From Longimonas sp040409695 (GTDB taxonomy: Bacteria > Bacteroidota > Rhodothermia > Rhodothermales > Salinibacteraceae), in contig NZ_JARWGJ010000094.1 of assembly GCF_040409695.1 (NCBI RefSeq), positions 1-36,040 on the forward strand: a DNA stretch of 36,040 nt, in the 5' to 3' direction. A program made the translations under genes and the position numbers. This document shows positions 19,224 through 27,698 of the stretch, piece by piece. How positions within the stretch are numbered: the first letter of the stretch is position 1; each line of letters begins with the position of its first letter. The notes below the pieces were generated by a model. That model had not been told where the DNA came from. It was given only the letters and a program-made list of their open reading frames with translations, and searched no databases.

Positions 19224-20507
19224 TCACGTACCGGCCGAATAGTCGGTGGCGTAGGCAACCTGCTCGTCCGTCAGGCTGTCGATTTCGATGCCCATCGTGT
19301 CGAGCTTGATGCGCGCAATCTCCTGGTCGAGCTCCTCCGGCAGGTCGATCACGTGCGGACCCAACTGCTCGCTGGACTCATGGCTCTGCACGAGCTTCAG
19401 GTGGGCCATAAACTGGTTTGCAAAGCTCATGTCCATCACCTCGCTCGGGTGCCCTTCGGCCGCCGCCAGGTTCACAAGGCGTCCGTCGGCGAGCACGAAG
19501 ACGCGCTTGCCATTTTCGAGCGTGTACTCACGGTTGTTCTCACGCACCTCGCGGATGTCAACCGAAAGCTCAGCGAGCTCTTCGAGGTTCAGCTCCACAT
19601 CGTAGTGTCCGGTGTTCGACACAATCGCGCCATCCTTCATGCTCAAGAAGTGGCGCCCACGGATAACATTCTTCATGCCGGTCGCCGTCACGAAGATGTC
19701 GCCGATCTTGGCGGCTTCGTCCATCGTCATCACGCGGTGGCCGTCGAGCGTGGCTTTCAGTGCGGCGGTCGGCTTCACCTCCGTCACGATCACGTTGGCG
19801 CCCATGCCTTTCGCGCGCATGGCCACACCGCTGCTGCAGTGTCCGTATCCCGCTACGACAAAGTTCTTGCCGGCGAGCATCACACTGGAAGCACGCAGGA
19901 TGCCGTCGATTGTGCTCTGGCCGGTGCCGTACACGTTGTCGAAGTCCCACTTCGTTTCGGCGTCGTTCACCGCAAAAACCGGATAGAGCAGCTTGCCGTC
20001 GTCGTCCATCGCGCGCAGGCGGTGCACACCGGTTGTGGTTTCCTCAGAGCCGCCGACGATGGTATCTGCCATCTCTGGGTATTCCGAGTGCACACGGAAG
20101 ATGAGGTCCGCGCCGTCATCGAGCGTCAGGTGCGGCGCCTTCGGCTGAATGGTCTGGTCGATGCTCCAGTAGAATGCTTCGGTATCCTGGCCGTGCCAGG
20201 CGTAGATCTCGGTCATGCCATTCTCCGCGAGTGCAGCCGCCACTTCGTCGTTGGTCGAGAGCGGGTTGCATCCGCTCCAGGCCACTTCGGCGCCACAGGC
20301 CGCCAGCGTCTCGATCAGCACGGCCGTTTCCTTCGTAACATGCAAGCAGCCCGCAATTTTGTAGCCCTCGAACGGCTTGCTCTCTGAAAACTCCTCACGC
20401 AGACGCATGAGCACCGGCATGCGGCTCTCCGCCCATTCGATGCGCTTGCGCCCTTTCGGTGCTAAACTCAGGTCTCGTACTTTGTATGCCCCTTCCTTAT
20501 GGTCCAT
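19224..20507 (-). CDS. ahcY: S-adenosylhomocysteine hydrolase (adenosylhomocysteinase)
   Basis: A 427-residue cytoplasmic enzyme that splits S-adenosylhomocysteine into adenosine and homocysteine, clearing the product of methylation. Signatures: GCLHVTKETAVLIETL, GCNPLSTNDEVAAAL, YWSIDQT, NDAETKWDFDNVYGTGQSTIDG, the dinucleotide site VAGYGHCSSGVAMRAKGMGA followed by VTEVKPTAAL, and NTGHYDVELN. It is the short archaeal/Thermotoga-type: no ~40-residue insertion of the long eukaryotic/proteobacterial type, and it ends TDYSAGT instead of the classical KPDHYRY tail. The nucleotide loop GYGHCSSG also departs from the common GYGDVGKG. It is single-gene, convergent with dcp; no methionine-cycle neighbour is visible and no SAH riboswitch was recognised in the 270-bp upstream gap. 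Confidence 0.95.
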   Translation of the reverse strand: MDHKEGAYKVRDLSLAPKGRKRIEWAESRMPVLMRLREEFSESKPFEGYKIAGCLHVTKETAVLIETLAACGAEVAWSGCNPLSTNDEVAAALAENGMTEIYAWHGQDTEAFYWSIDQTIQPKAPHLTLDDGADLIFRVHSEYPEMADTIVGGSEETTTGVHRLRAMDDDGKLLYPVFAVNDAETKWDFDNVYGTGQSTIDGILRASSVMLAGKNFVVAGYGHCSSGVAMRAKGMGANVIVTEVKPTAALKATLDGHRVMTMDEAAKIGDIFVTATGMKNVIRGRHFLSMKDGAIVSNTGHYDVELNLEELAELSVDIREVRENNREYTLENGKRVFVLADGRLVNLAAAEGHPSEVMDMSFANQFMAHLKLVQSHESSEQLGPHVIDLPEELDQEIARIKLDTMGIEIDSLTDEQVAYATDYSAGT

Positions 20508-20777
20508 CAGGTTTTGGTGTCGTTGTGCAGAGTGGTAAATATGTACAAAAACCTATACGGTGAATGGATTCAGGTGCTCCCCATATTCTTGAAATTTAAC
20601 TCACATCCCATACGAGATCTGACCGAAACAGCCCGCAGAGCCTCGCCTCCTGTCGTCTGTCTTCACGGCGCGTCGACCGTCGTAACGAAGTGCAAATACC
20701 CACGCATCCAGAGAACATCGCATTTGTTCTGCAGGTGAGACATGCTTAGTGACAATCATCACACACGTTCTGTCAGC

Positions 20778-21479
20778 ATGGCCCTCCTCCATCTTTCTGA
20801 TGTCCGAAAGTCTTTTGCAGAAGGCGACACCGCGCGCACCGTGCTCAACGGCGTGCATGCTGAGGTGGATGCGGGGGCGTTTCTCGTGCTCATGGGACGT
20901 AGCGGCGCTGGCAAGAGCACGCTCTTGAACCTGGTCAGCGGCATCGATCGGCCCGACGCGGGCGTCATCCGCTACAACGACACTGACCTCACAACGCTGT
21001 CGGATGCGGAGCGTACCCGCTTTCGGCGCGAGCACATCGGCTTTGTCTTCCAGTCGCTGAACCTGATTCCGACCCTCACTGTTGCGGAAAACATTGCGCT
21101 GCCGCTGGAGCTGAGCGGACAGTCCGACGAGGCGGATGCGCGCGTGTCCCACCTGCTTGAGCGCGTAGGGCTACCCGACCGGGGCGACAGCTATCCCGAC
21201 CGGCTTTCAGGCGGCGAGCAGCAGCGCGTTGCCATCGCGCGGGCGCTCGCTCACGAACCGCTCTTGCTACTGGCCGACGAGCCCACGGGCAGCCTCGACT
21301 ACGAGACGGGCCGCCAGGTGCTCAGTCTTCTCACCGATATGGTGCGCGAGCACGACACCACGCTGCTAATTGCCACGCACGATGAGAGCCTGGCTGATCA
21401 GGCAGATCGCACGATCACGCTCCACAACGGCACGCTCCACGACGGCTCTCTCAGCGCCCTGCTCTCGACCCACTCCTGA
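20778..21479 (+). CDS. ABC transporter ATP-binding protein (LolD/YbbA/AttE-like)
   Basis: The 233-residue ATPase has Walker A GRSGAGKST (40-48), Q-loop FVFQSLNLIPTLTV, signature LSGGEQQRVAIARAL, Walker B LLLLADEPTGSLD and H-loop LIATHDE. The sequence belongs to the MacB/LolD/FtsE class, which drives type VII (mechanotransmission) ABC systems with FtsX-like permeases in the inner membrane. The permease gene begins 2 bp after its stop, so they are translationally coupled, and a lipocalin-like AttH protein follows. I start at ATG 20778 (MALLHLSDVRKSF); an in-frame ATG at 20742 would add 12 residues (MLSDNHHTRSVS) unlike the family. Confidence 0.93.
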   Translation: MALLHLSDVRKSFAEGDTARTVLNGVHAEVDAGAFLVLMGRSGAGKSTLLNLVSGIDRPDAGVIRYNDTDLTTLSDAERTRFRREHIGFVFQSLNLIPTLTVAENIALPLELSGQSDEADARVSHLLERVGLPDRGDSYPDRLSGGEQQRVAIARALAHEPLLLLADEPTGSLDYETGRQVLSLLTDMVREHDTTLLIATHDESLADQADRTITLHNGTLHDGSLSALLSTHS

Positions 21480-21481
21480 TC

Positions 21482-24019
21482 ATGTCTTCCTTGCTCTCTC
21501 GATCCAGTGCTCAGTACCTGCGCAGCCACCCCTGGCTGATGGCGCTATCGGTGCTGGGCATCGCGCTGGGCGTCGCCATCGTCGTTGCCATCGACCTGGC
21601 CAACACGAGCGCCTCCGACGCCTTTCGTCTTTCTACTGATACCGTCACTGGCGAGGCTACGCACCAGGTGGTGGGTGCAGGAGAGGGGCTGGATGAAGGC
21701 ATTTACCGTACGCTTCGCACCGAGCACCGCTTCCGAAGTATCGCTCCGGTGATTGAGGGCTACGCCACACTGGAGGCCGCCGATGAAGCCCGCACGTTTC
21801 AGCTGCTGGGCGTCGACCCGTTTGCGGAGGGGCCGTTTCGTCCGTATGCCGGATTCGGGCCGGATAGCGACCTGGAGCTGGAGCCGCTTCTGGCCCGCTC
21901 TACCGTGCTCATCGGCGCCGAAACCGCCCGCGAGCTGGGTGTGGAGCCCGGACAGTCGCTCACCGTGTCGGTCGAGGGTGTGCAGCACACGGTCGAACTC
22001 ATGGGCGTGCTTGAGCCCGACGACGAGCGCAGCCGCCGGGCCGTCGAAAATCTGATCGTCACCGACATCGCAACCGCACAGCGCCTGTTTGATGCACGCG
22101 GGCAGCTCTCTCGCATCGACGCGATCATCGAAGACGAATCGACCGAAGACCGTTTACGGGCTGCGCTGCCGGAGGGCGTTCACCTGCAACGCTCGGAGAC
22201 CCGCACCGACACCGTCGCGCAGATGACCCGCGCCTTCGATCTGAACCTGACGGCGCTGAGCCTGCTCGCGCTGGTCGTGGGCGCATTTCTCATCTACAAC
22301 ACGATGCTGTTCTCGGTCGTGCAGCGGCGTCCGCTCATCGGACGGCTGCGCGCGCTGGGCGTCACCAGGCGCGAGATCTTTCGCCTGGTTCTGTCGGAGG
22401 CGGCTGTGCTGGGGCTGGCCGGGACCATTCTGGGCGTACTTGCGGGCATCGTACTCGCACAGGGGCTGGTGCAGATCATCACCCGCACAATCACCGACCT
22501 CTACTTCGTGGTTACGGTGCAGCAGCTCTCTATTGCGCCGTGGACCCTCGCTAAAGGAGCCGCGCTCGGCCTTGGTCTTACACTTGTGGCCGCCCTCTTC
22601 CCGGCGCGCGAGGCCGCTAACGCACCGGTGAGTATGGTCTTGCAGCGCTCTACCTCCGAATCCGACATCCAGCAGCGCGCTCCAATGCTCGCTCTCAGCG
22701 GCGCGGGACTCGCTGGCGTTGGCGTGGCGATCCTTGCTCTGATTGGAGGCAGCATCGCGTGGAGCTATGTCGGACTCCTCCTGCTCATTCTGGGCATAAC
22801 AGCAGCCACTCCCCTCGCGGTAATTGGCATGGCCAAAGCAGCACGCCCTGTCATGGATGCCGTGGCCGGGGTGCTCGGACGAATGGCGGCGCGGGGCGTG
22901 GTGAGTACGCTGAGCCGCACGGGCGTGGCCATCGCCGCACTGACCGTAGCGGTTGCTGCCACCATCGGCGTTGGCATTATGATCGACAGCTTTCGCGGCA
23001 CCGTCGAAACGTGGCTCCAGCAGTCGCTACAGGCCGACGTGTACGTTCAGGCCCCCAGCCCGAGCTTCCGGCGGGCCACAGCTACCGTGGCCCCCGCGCT
23101 GGTCGCATCAATCCGCGACACCGACGGGGTGGATGGCGTGTACACCGTGCGCAATGTGGATGTGACAGCTGATGTGGGTCCGACCGAACTCATCGCTATC
23201 ACCCCCGGCCCACAGACGCCGGACACCTACGAACTGAAATCGCAGGAGGGGGCCGTTTGGGATGCGTTTGCGTCTGACGACGTGGTCCTTGTGTCGGAGC
23301 CGTACAGCAACCGCTATGGTGTTGAAACTGGCGACACCCTCACGCTACAGACCGACCGGGGAGAGCAGGACTTTGCGGTGATTGCGGTCTACTTCGATTA
23401 TGCCTCTGACATGGGCAGCGTGCTCATGAGCCGCACAACGTACGACCGGCACTATGACGACGACCGCGTGTCGGGCGTAGCCGTCACTGCCGCATCCGGC
23501 ATCGACGTAGATGCCTTGATTGCTGATCTGCGCGCGGAGGCCAGTGGCGTGCAAGACGTGCTCATCCAGTCCAACCAGGCACTGCGCGAGGCCTCCATGG
23601 ACATCTTCGACCAGACGTTCGCCGTCACGAATGTGCTGCGGCTGCTCGCGATCCTCGTCGCGTTCATCGGCGTGCTCACCGCGCTGATGGCGCTTCAGCT
23701 GGAGCGCAACCGCGAGTTTGCGGTGATGCGCGCCTCCGGCATGACGCCCAGCCAGGTCGGCGGCCTCGTAACGATGCAGACCGGATTGATGGGCCTCTTC
23801 GCCGGACTCCTATCGCTGCCGCTGGGCTATGCGCTGGCGTACGTGCTCATCTACGTGATCAACCTGCGTTCTTTCGGATGGACCCTTCAGATGGATGTGT
23901 CGGCTGGCATTTTGCTGCAGGCGGTGCTTCTGGCCATCGCTGCCGCGCTCCTCGCGGGCCTCTACCCGGCACGAAAAATGGCGACCGCTAATCCGGCGCT
24001 GGCGTTGAAAGAGGAGTAG
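21482..24019 (+). CDS. ABC transporter permease, double FtsX/MacB type (YbbP/AttF-G-like)
   Basis: An 845-residue inner-membrane protein. The first helix is at about 17-37 (HPWLMALSVLGIALGVAIVVAIDL) followed by a MacB-PCD-like periplasmic domain to about 240. A first FtsX module comes next (about 255-380: LTALSLLALVVGAFLIYNTM, RLRALGVTRREIFRLVLSEA, LFPAREAANAPVSMVLQ). Paired helices at about 405-450 and another helix with a second periplasmic domain (about 470-710) follow, then the C-terminal FtsX module (RNREFAVMRASGMTPSQVGGL... LLAGLYPARKMATANPALALKEE). The duplication places both halves of the att-type permease in one chain. Substrate is not determinable; LolCE, MacB and YbbP relatives handle lipoproteins, peptides or lipids. 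It forms an operon with the ATPase upstream and the AttH-like gene 42 bp downstream. Confidence 0.92.
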   Translation: MSSLLSRSSAQYLRSHPWLMALSVLGIALGVAIVVAIDLANTSASDAFRLSTDTVTGEATHQVVGAGEGLDEGIYRTLRTEHRFRSIAPVIEGYATLEAADEARTFQLLGVDPFAEGPFRPYAGFGPDSDLELEPLLARSTVLIGAETARELGVEPGQSLTVSVEGVQHTVELMGVLEPDDERSRRAVENLIVTDIATAQRLFDARGQLSRIDAIIEDESTEDRLRAALPEGVHLQRSETRTDTVAQMTRAFDLNLTALSLLALVVGAFLIYNTMLFSVVQRRPLIGRLRALGVTRREIFRLVLSEAAVLGLAGTILGVLAGIVLAQGLVQIITRTITDLYFVVTVQQLSIAPWTLAKGAALGLGLTLVAALFPAREAANAPVSMVLQRSTSESDIQQRAPMLALSGAGLAGVGVAILALIGGSIAWSYVGLLLLILGITAATPLAVIGMAKAARPVMDAVAGVLGRMAARGVVSTLSRTGVAIAALTVAVAATIGVGIMIDSFRGTVETWLQQSLQADVYVQAPSPSFRRATATVAPALVASIRDTDGVDGVYTVRNVDVTADVGPTELIAITPGPQTPDTYELKSQEGAVWDAFASDDVVLVSEPYSNRYGVETGDTLTLQTDRGEQDFAVIAVYFDYASDMGSVLMSRTTYDRHYDDDRVSGVAVTAASGIDVDALIADLRAEASGVQDVLIQSNQALREASMDIFDQTFAVTNVLRLLAILVAFIGVLTALMALQLERNREFAVMRASGMTPSQVGGLVTMQTGLMGLFAGLLSLPLGYALAYVLIYVINLRSFGWTLQMDVSAGILLQAVLLAIAAALLAGLYPARKMATANPALALKEE

Positions 24020-24061
24020 CACACCACGCTTCCCCACGTACCCTGTCAACACGTACCTGTC

Positions 24062-25288
24062 ATGAACCGCCTCCTACTCATTCTTCTCGCGATTGCCCTG
24101 CTGCTTGGGCTCGGGGCCTACTGGCTGTCGGAGCCGGCTGTCGACGAGGCGTCCATACGCACGACGACGGCTGTGGCCGAGGCCATGGGCAGCACCGACA
24201 CGACGGGATACGACCGCGCCGACCGCGTGATCGACTTCTCGTTTCCCGACGACCACGGTCCGCATCCGGGCTTCCAGACCGAATGGTGGTACCTCACGGG
24301 TAACCTCGACGGCGACGACGGAGAGCACTATGGCTTCAAGTTCACCATCTTTCGTTCTGCGCTTACGCCGCCTGACTCTGCCGATGCCGAGCACGCCGAC
24401 CCCGAAGACTGGCGCACCAACCAGTTCTACATGGGGCACTTTGGGATGAGCCATATCGACCGGGCCTGGCATCTGAGCACGGAGCGCTTTGCTCGCGGTG
24501 GGGCCGGGCTGGCCGGGGCGCAGGCCGAGCCGTTTCGCGTGTGGCTTGACGACTGGCAGATCGCCAGCGCCGAACCCATCGACCAAACACCAGACGCGAC
24601 TCCGGACGATTCCACGTTTCCGCTGCACCTCGACGTAAGCGATGAAGAGATGGCCATCGACCTGACCGTCACGCCGCGTAAGCCTCCGGTCTTCCAAGGC
24701 GACCGGGGCCTCAGCCAGAAAGGACCTGGCTCGGGCAACGCGTCCTACTATTACTCATACACCCGCCTCGACACCGAAGGCCAGATCATGATCGAGGGCG
24801 ACACGGTTGCCGTATCCGGCCAGAGCTGGATGGATCGCGAGTGGAGCACCAGCGCACTGGCCGAAGACCAGGAAGGATGGGACTGGTTCTCGCTGCAGTT
24901 CGATGACGGACGTGAACTGATGTACTATCAGCTCCGAAATGACGACGGCACGCCCAGCACCTATAGCAAGGGCATTCTGGTCGAAGAAGACGGGTCGTCT
25001 ACGCTCATTGAGCGCGAAGACGTCGAGCTCGAAGTCACCGACACGTGGACCAGCACCATCGACAACGAAAGCGAGTATCCGGTGGCCTGGCGTATGCGCC
25101 TGCCGGAGTACGACCTGGACTTCGCGGTCGAGTCGTACTTCCCCGGGCAGGAGATGGACGTGTCGGTGCGCTACTGGGAGGGTGCGGTGCGTATTGACGG
25201 CACGTCGGGCGAGGCTCCGCTCTCCGGTCGTGGCTACGTGGAACTGACTGGCTATGCCGATGGAGCATCCGCCGGACCGGTCTCGTAG
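24062..25288 (+). CDS. AttH/CrtC-like lipocalin-domain protein
   Basis: A 408-residue protein with an N-terminal hydrophobic segment (MNRLLLILLAIALLLGLGAYW), giving membrane anchoring or export. Two lipocalin-like halves follow, the first opening with PHPGFQTEWWYLTGNLDG and GFKFTIFRSAL, the second around GQSWMDREWSTSALAEDQEGWDWFSLQF and RELMYYQLRNDDG. These WWY, DREW and GWDWF motifs define the AttH/carotenoid 1,2-hydratase (CrtC) superfamily. Fixed order ATPase-permease-AttH is the conserved attEFGH-type arrangement, which argues for an export-associated lipid or hydrophobic-ligand binding role rather than carotenoid hydration; no carotenoid gene is in the window. Its last 35 bp overlap the start of the next gene if that starts at 25254. 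Confidence 0.88.
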   Translation: MNRLLLILLAIALLLGLGAYWLSEPAVDEASIRTTTAVAEAMGSTDTTGYDRADRVIDFSFPDDHGPHPGFQTEWWYLTGNLDGDDGEHYGFKFTIFRSALTPPDSADAEHADPEDWRTNQFYMGHFGMSHIDRAWHLSTERFARGGAGLAGAQAEPFRVWLDDWQIASAEPIDQTPDATPDDSTFPLHLDVSDEEMAIDLTVTPRKPPVFQGDRGLSQKGPGSGNASYYYSYTRLDTEGQIMIEGDTVAVSGQSWMDREWSTSALAEDQEGWDWFSLQFDDGRELMYYQLRNDDGTPSTYSKGILVEEDGSSTLIEREDVELEVTDTWTSTIDNESEYPVAWRMRLPEYDLDFAVESYFPGQEMDVSVRYWEGAVRIDGTSGEAPLSGRGYVELTGYADGASAGPVS

Positions 25289-25793
25289 AAAGGCTCCGTC
25301 TGCATCCACCAACAATCAACTGCCCCCTGTGGAGCCGCTTGCCCTGCCCGCCATCAACGCACCTGTCACCGAGCGCGATGGCACCCCTCACATCCACGAC
25401 CCCGTACGCCGCAAGTACGTCCGGCTCACACCCGAAGAATGGGTGCGCCAGCACTGGATCCACTTCTTGAGCACCACCCGTGGCGTTCCGCTTGGCCTGA
25501 TGTCTGTGGAGCAAGGCTTTACCTGGCAGGGGCGTTCGCAGCGGGCCGACCTCGTTGCCCACACGCGCGGCGGCGACGCCCTCCTCTTGCTTGAATGCAA
25601 AGCCCCGTCGGTGCCGCTCACGCAAGACGTGTTTGACCAGACCAGCCGCTACAACCAGGTCCTGGGCGCCCCCTTCTGGATCGCCTCCAACGGCCACATG
25701 CACTACGTCTGCCGCGTCGACCTGGAGGCGGGCCAGACCACGTTCTTAGACGAGCTGCCCCCGTACGACGAATTGTGCGCAAAAGCGGCATAG
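25254..25793 (+). CDS. Stand-alone HsdR N-terminal-domain (PD-(D/E)XK) protein
   Basis: The 179-residue protein carries only the type I restriction enzyme R-subunit N-terminal fold. The conserved opening HIHDPVRRKYVRLTPEEWVRQHWIHF is followed by the nuclease core: Asp in RADLVAHTRGG and Glu-x-Lys in LLLLECKAPSVPLTQDVFDQ, then QTSRYNQVLGAPFWIASNGHMHYV. The catalytic set looks intact. No HsdM, HsdS or helicase is nearby, so this is not a restriction system; such single-domain proteins are common in Bacteroidota with unknown role (repair is one idea). ATG 25254 overlaps the AttH gene by 35 bp; GTG 25329 (EPLALPAINAP) starts closer to the conserved region and may be the true start. Same strand and tight spacing suggest co-transcription with the ABC cluster. 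Confidence 0.82.
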   Translation: MPMEHPPDRSRRKAPSASTNNQLPPVEPLALPAINAPVTERDGTPHIHDPVRRKYVRLTPEEWVRQHWIHFLSTTRGVPLGLMSVEQGFTWQGRSQRADLVAHTRGGDALLLLECKAPSVPLTQDVFDQTSRYNQVLGAPFWIASNGHMHYVCRVDLEAGQTTFLDELPPYDELCAKAA

Positions 25794-25863
25794 CGGTACC
25801 TTTTCCGCTTCGTAGTGCCTACGTTGGGAATCTCTGTGCCACTCACTAACCCCGTTCCCGCCT

Positions 25864-26859
25864 ATGTTTTCGGATGCCACCGCCTCTGCTCGTAACGTAG
25901 CCCTGCGCGCCGTCCGCGCTGCGGCGCAGCTCTGCCAGACCGTGCAGGCTGACATTGACGATACCGTCGCCACAAAAGACGACCGCAGCCCCGTTACCGT
26001 AGCTGATTTCGGCAGCCAGGCGCTGATCTGTCATGCCCTGCAACAGGCATTTCCGGATGTGCCAGTTATCGCCGAGGAAGACAGTGCCATGCTGCAGACC
26101 GCGGAGCAGGCGCACATCCTGAAGCAGGTCGTAGACCGTGTGCAAGCACATGAACCCGCAGCCAACGCCGAATCCGTCTGCCGTTGGATCGACCACGGCA
26201 ATGCCACGCAGTACCACGACCGCTTCTGGACGCTCGACCCAATCGACGGCACAAAGGGATTCGTACGCGGTGATCAGTACGCGATTGCGCTTGCGCTTGT
26301 GGAGGACGGACTGCCCACTGTGGCAGCGCTTGCCTGCCCGAACCTCCCCGACAACCTCGACGACCCTGCCTCGCACGGGCAGGTGTTTATCGCCGTTCGC
26401 GACGAGGGCGCCATGCAGTTTCCGCTTGACAATCCAGAGGCTGAAGGCACTCCCATCTCGACCCGCACCACCGCCCAGGCCGGCAAAGCCCGCTTTACCG
26501 ACTCGTTTGTGTCGGCGCACAGCGCGCACGACAAAGCCAAGGAGGTCGGCGACATGCTCGGCATCAGCGCACCGCCTATTCGCATGGACAGCCAGGCGAA
26601 GTATGCCCTTGTAGCACGTGGCGAAGCCGACATCTACTTCCGCCTGCCTCGCCCCGGCTCCGACTACACCGAGAAGATATGGGACCACGCTGCCGGACGC
26701 CTCGTGGTGGAAGCGGCCGGCGGGCGCGTCTCCGACATGCACGGCGAACCGCTCGACTTCACGCATGCACCGCTGCTTTCCGAGAACACCGGCGTGGTCG
26801 CCACCAGCGGTGCCATCCATGACGATGTGATTCAGGCACTTGCTGACTACGAGCAATAG
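25864..26859 (+). CDS. cysQ: 3'(2'),5'-bisphosphate nucleotidase (CysQ/Hal2 family)
   Basis: A 331-residue lithium-sensitive phosphatase of the inositol monophosphatase superfamily. Metal-site motifs are EED (about 70-72 in PVIAEEDSAML), WTLDPIDGTKGFVRGDQYA (about 121-139) and the late WDHAAG (about 278-283). Insertions and the GTKGF form match Hal2-type enzymes, which remove the 3' phosphate from PAP/PAPS and relieve salt toxicity because the enzyme is inhibited by Na/Li; that fits a halophile but the true substrate is inferred. Position: 70 bp downstream of the HsdR_N gene, and the deaminase gene starts 37 bp beyond its stop, so it may form an operon with guaD. Alternatives are inositol-1-phosphatase or fructose bisphosphatase, less likely. 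Confidence 0.88.
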   Translation: MFSDATASARNVALRAVRAAAQLCQTVQADIDDTVATKDDRSPVTVADFGSQALICHALQQAFPDVPVIAEEDSAMLQTAEQAHILKQVVDRVQAHEPAANAESVCRWIDHGNATQYHDRFWTLDPIDGTKGFVRGDQYAIALALVEDGLPTVAALACPNLPDNLDDPASHGQVFIAVRDEGAMQFPLDNPEAEGTPISTRTTAQAGKARFTDSFVSAHSAHDKAKEVGDMLGISAPPIRMDSQAKYALVARGEADIYFRLPRPGSDYTEKIWDHAAGRLVVEAAGGRVSDMHGEPLDFTHAPLLSENTGVVATSGAIHDDVIQALADYEQ

Positions 26860-26896
26860 CCCACGCATCTCTCTGCAAATTCAGTCTATCAACGCC

Positions 26897-27364
26897 ATGA
26901 ATCCTGACCTGATGCGCCGGGCCATTGCCCTGGCCGTGGAAAACGTGAAAGCTGGACGCGGGGGCCCGTTCGCGGCCCTTGTTGCTCGCAACGACGAGAT
27001 CATTGCCGAGGGCACGAACCTCGTCACGTCATCGGGCGACCCAACAGCTCATGCCGAGGTCACTGCTATACGGAACGCCTGCCAGAAACTGGGCCGCTTT
27101 GAGCTGACAGGCTGTACGCTCTATACCTCGTGCGAGCCGTGCCCGATGTGCTTCGGTGCGGTCTACTGGGCCCGCCTCGACCGCGTGTACTACGGGGCTA
27201 CACACGCCGAAGCAGCCCGCGTTGGGTTCGACGACTCGCACATCTACGAAGAAATTGATCGCGCGCCCGAAGAACGCACGATTCCCATGCAGCGCGTGCT
27301 TAAGGACGAGAGCTGGGCCCCCTTCGAGACGTGGACGGAGTACGAAGACCGCATCGAATACTGA
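26897..27364 (+). CDS. guaD: Guanine deaminase, CDA-fold (GuaD type)
   Basis: A 155-residue cytoplasmic zinc enzyme converting guanine to xanthine in purine salvage. Zinc and catalytic residues are His52-Ala-Glu54 (DPTAHAEVTAIRNAC) and Cys82, Cys85 (SCEPCPMCFGAVYWAR). It is strongly similar over its length, as I recall it, to B. subtilis GuaD, including GGPFAALVA, GFDDSHIYEEID and AEERTIP-like PEERTIPMQRVL, rather than to tRNA adenosine deaminase TadA, and its 155 residues match. ATG 26897 (MNPDLMRRAIALA) is the natural start; upstream in-frame residues overlap the end of cysQ. Same strand as cysQ and likely co-transcribed; xanthine-using genes are not in the window. Confidence 0.9.
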   Translation: MNPDLMRRAIALAVENVKAGRGGPFAALVARNDEIIAEGTNLVTSSGDPTAHAEVTAIRNACQKLGRFELTGCTLYTSCEPCPMCFGAVYWARLDRVYYGATHAEAARVGFDDSHIYEEIDRAPEERTIPMQRVLKDESWAPFETWTEYEDRIEY

Positions 27365-27454
27365 GCTGCGAGTACTGAGCCGTAGTGCGGGTCTTGCGCG
27401 CTGCAGATTCGTGTTTTGCTCTCATCTGAAAAGCCCGCCTCGCCTCAAATAAAA

Positions 27455-27635
27455 GGTAGTGGGTAGACGCTAAGTGATAAGGCTATCAGACACTGCAGGT
27501 TTGTCTTGTTCAAACCCCCTCTCCCTACGGGTTTCTCCCCCTTGGCCAAGGTGGAGATGTCGGCAGACAGAGGGGGTTCGAGCGGGTAGCGATGATGTAA
27601 ACCACATGTCAATCACTTAACATTGAACCGCTACC
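27455..27635. mobile_element. MITE-like element, copy B, with 8-bp target duplication
   Basis: A 181-bp non-coding element. Its left end GGTAGTGGGTAGACGCTAAG TGAT (27455-27478) and the complement of its right end GGTAGCGGTTCAATGTTAAG TGAT (27612-27635) agree in 18 of 24 positions, so it has terminal inverted repeats. AAATAAAA flanks it directly on both sides (27447-27454 and 27636-27643), a perfect 8-bp duplication although AT-rich. A related copy is at 3047-3239 and a partial one from 35916. It encodes nothing; mobilisation would need a transposase elsewhere. Confidence 0.75.
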
Positions 27636-27640
27636 AAATA

Positions 27641-27674
27641 AAAAAGCCCCGTCTGACAGTAGACGGGGCTTTTT
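27641..27674. terminator. Bidirectional terminator between guaD and katG
   Basis: AAAAAGCCCCGTCT (27641-27654) pairs perfectly with AGACGGGGCTTTTT (27661-27674) around a six-base loop GACAGT; A/T runs on both flanks let it serve both strands. It abuts the element's right-hand duplication, suggesting that the element inserted next to it. Confidence 0.93.
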
Positions 27675-27698
27675 CGTTTTAGAACCTATGTTGGGTAC

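Larger units (their letters stand above)
27365..27698. other. Intergenic region between convergent guaD and katG
   Basis: This 334-bp gap is filled by dispersed element copy B (27455-27635) with its flanking duplication and by a strong bidirectional terminator (27641-27674). The left 80 bp shows nothing recognisable. Confidence 0.75.

Noticed and set aside
19194..20387. 397-codon open frame on the plus strand opposite ahcY
   Set aside because: It is antisense to a fully conserved enzyme, overlaps the terminator, and has no recognisable family.
20508..20777. SAH or SAM riboswitch before ahcY
   Set aside because: No conserved core or convincing paired helices were recognised by eye; the stretch is AT-richer but featureless.
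25254..25793. Type I restriction-modification system
   Set aside because: Only the HsdR N-terminal nuclease fold is present; there is no helicase part and no methylase or specificity gene nearby.
25846..26868. 340-codon open frame opposite cysQ
   Set aside because: It mirrors the cysQ gene on the other strand and shows no family motif.
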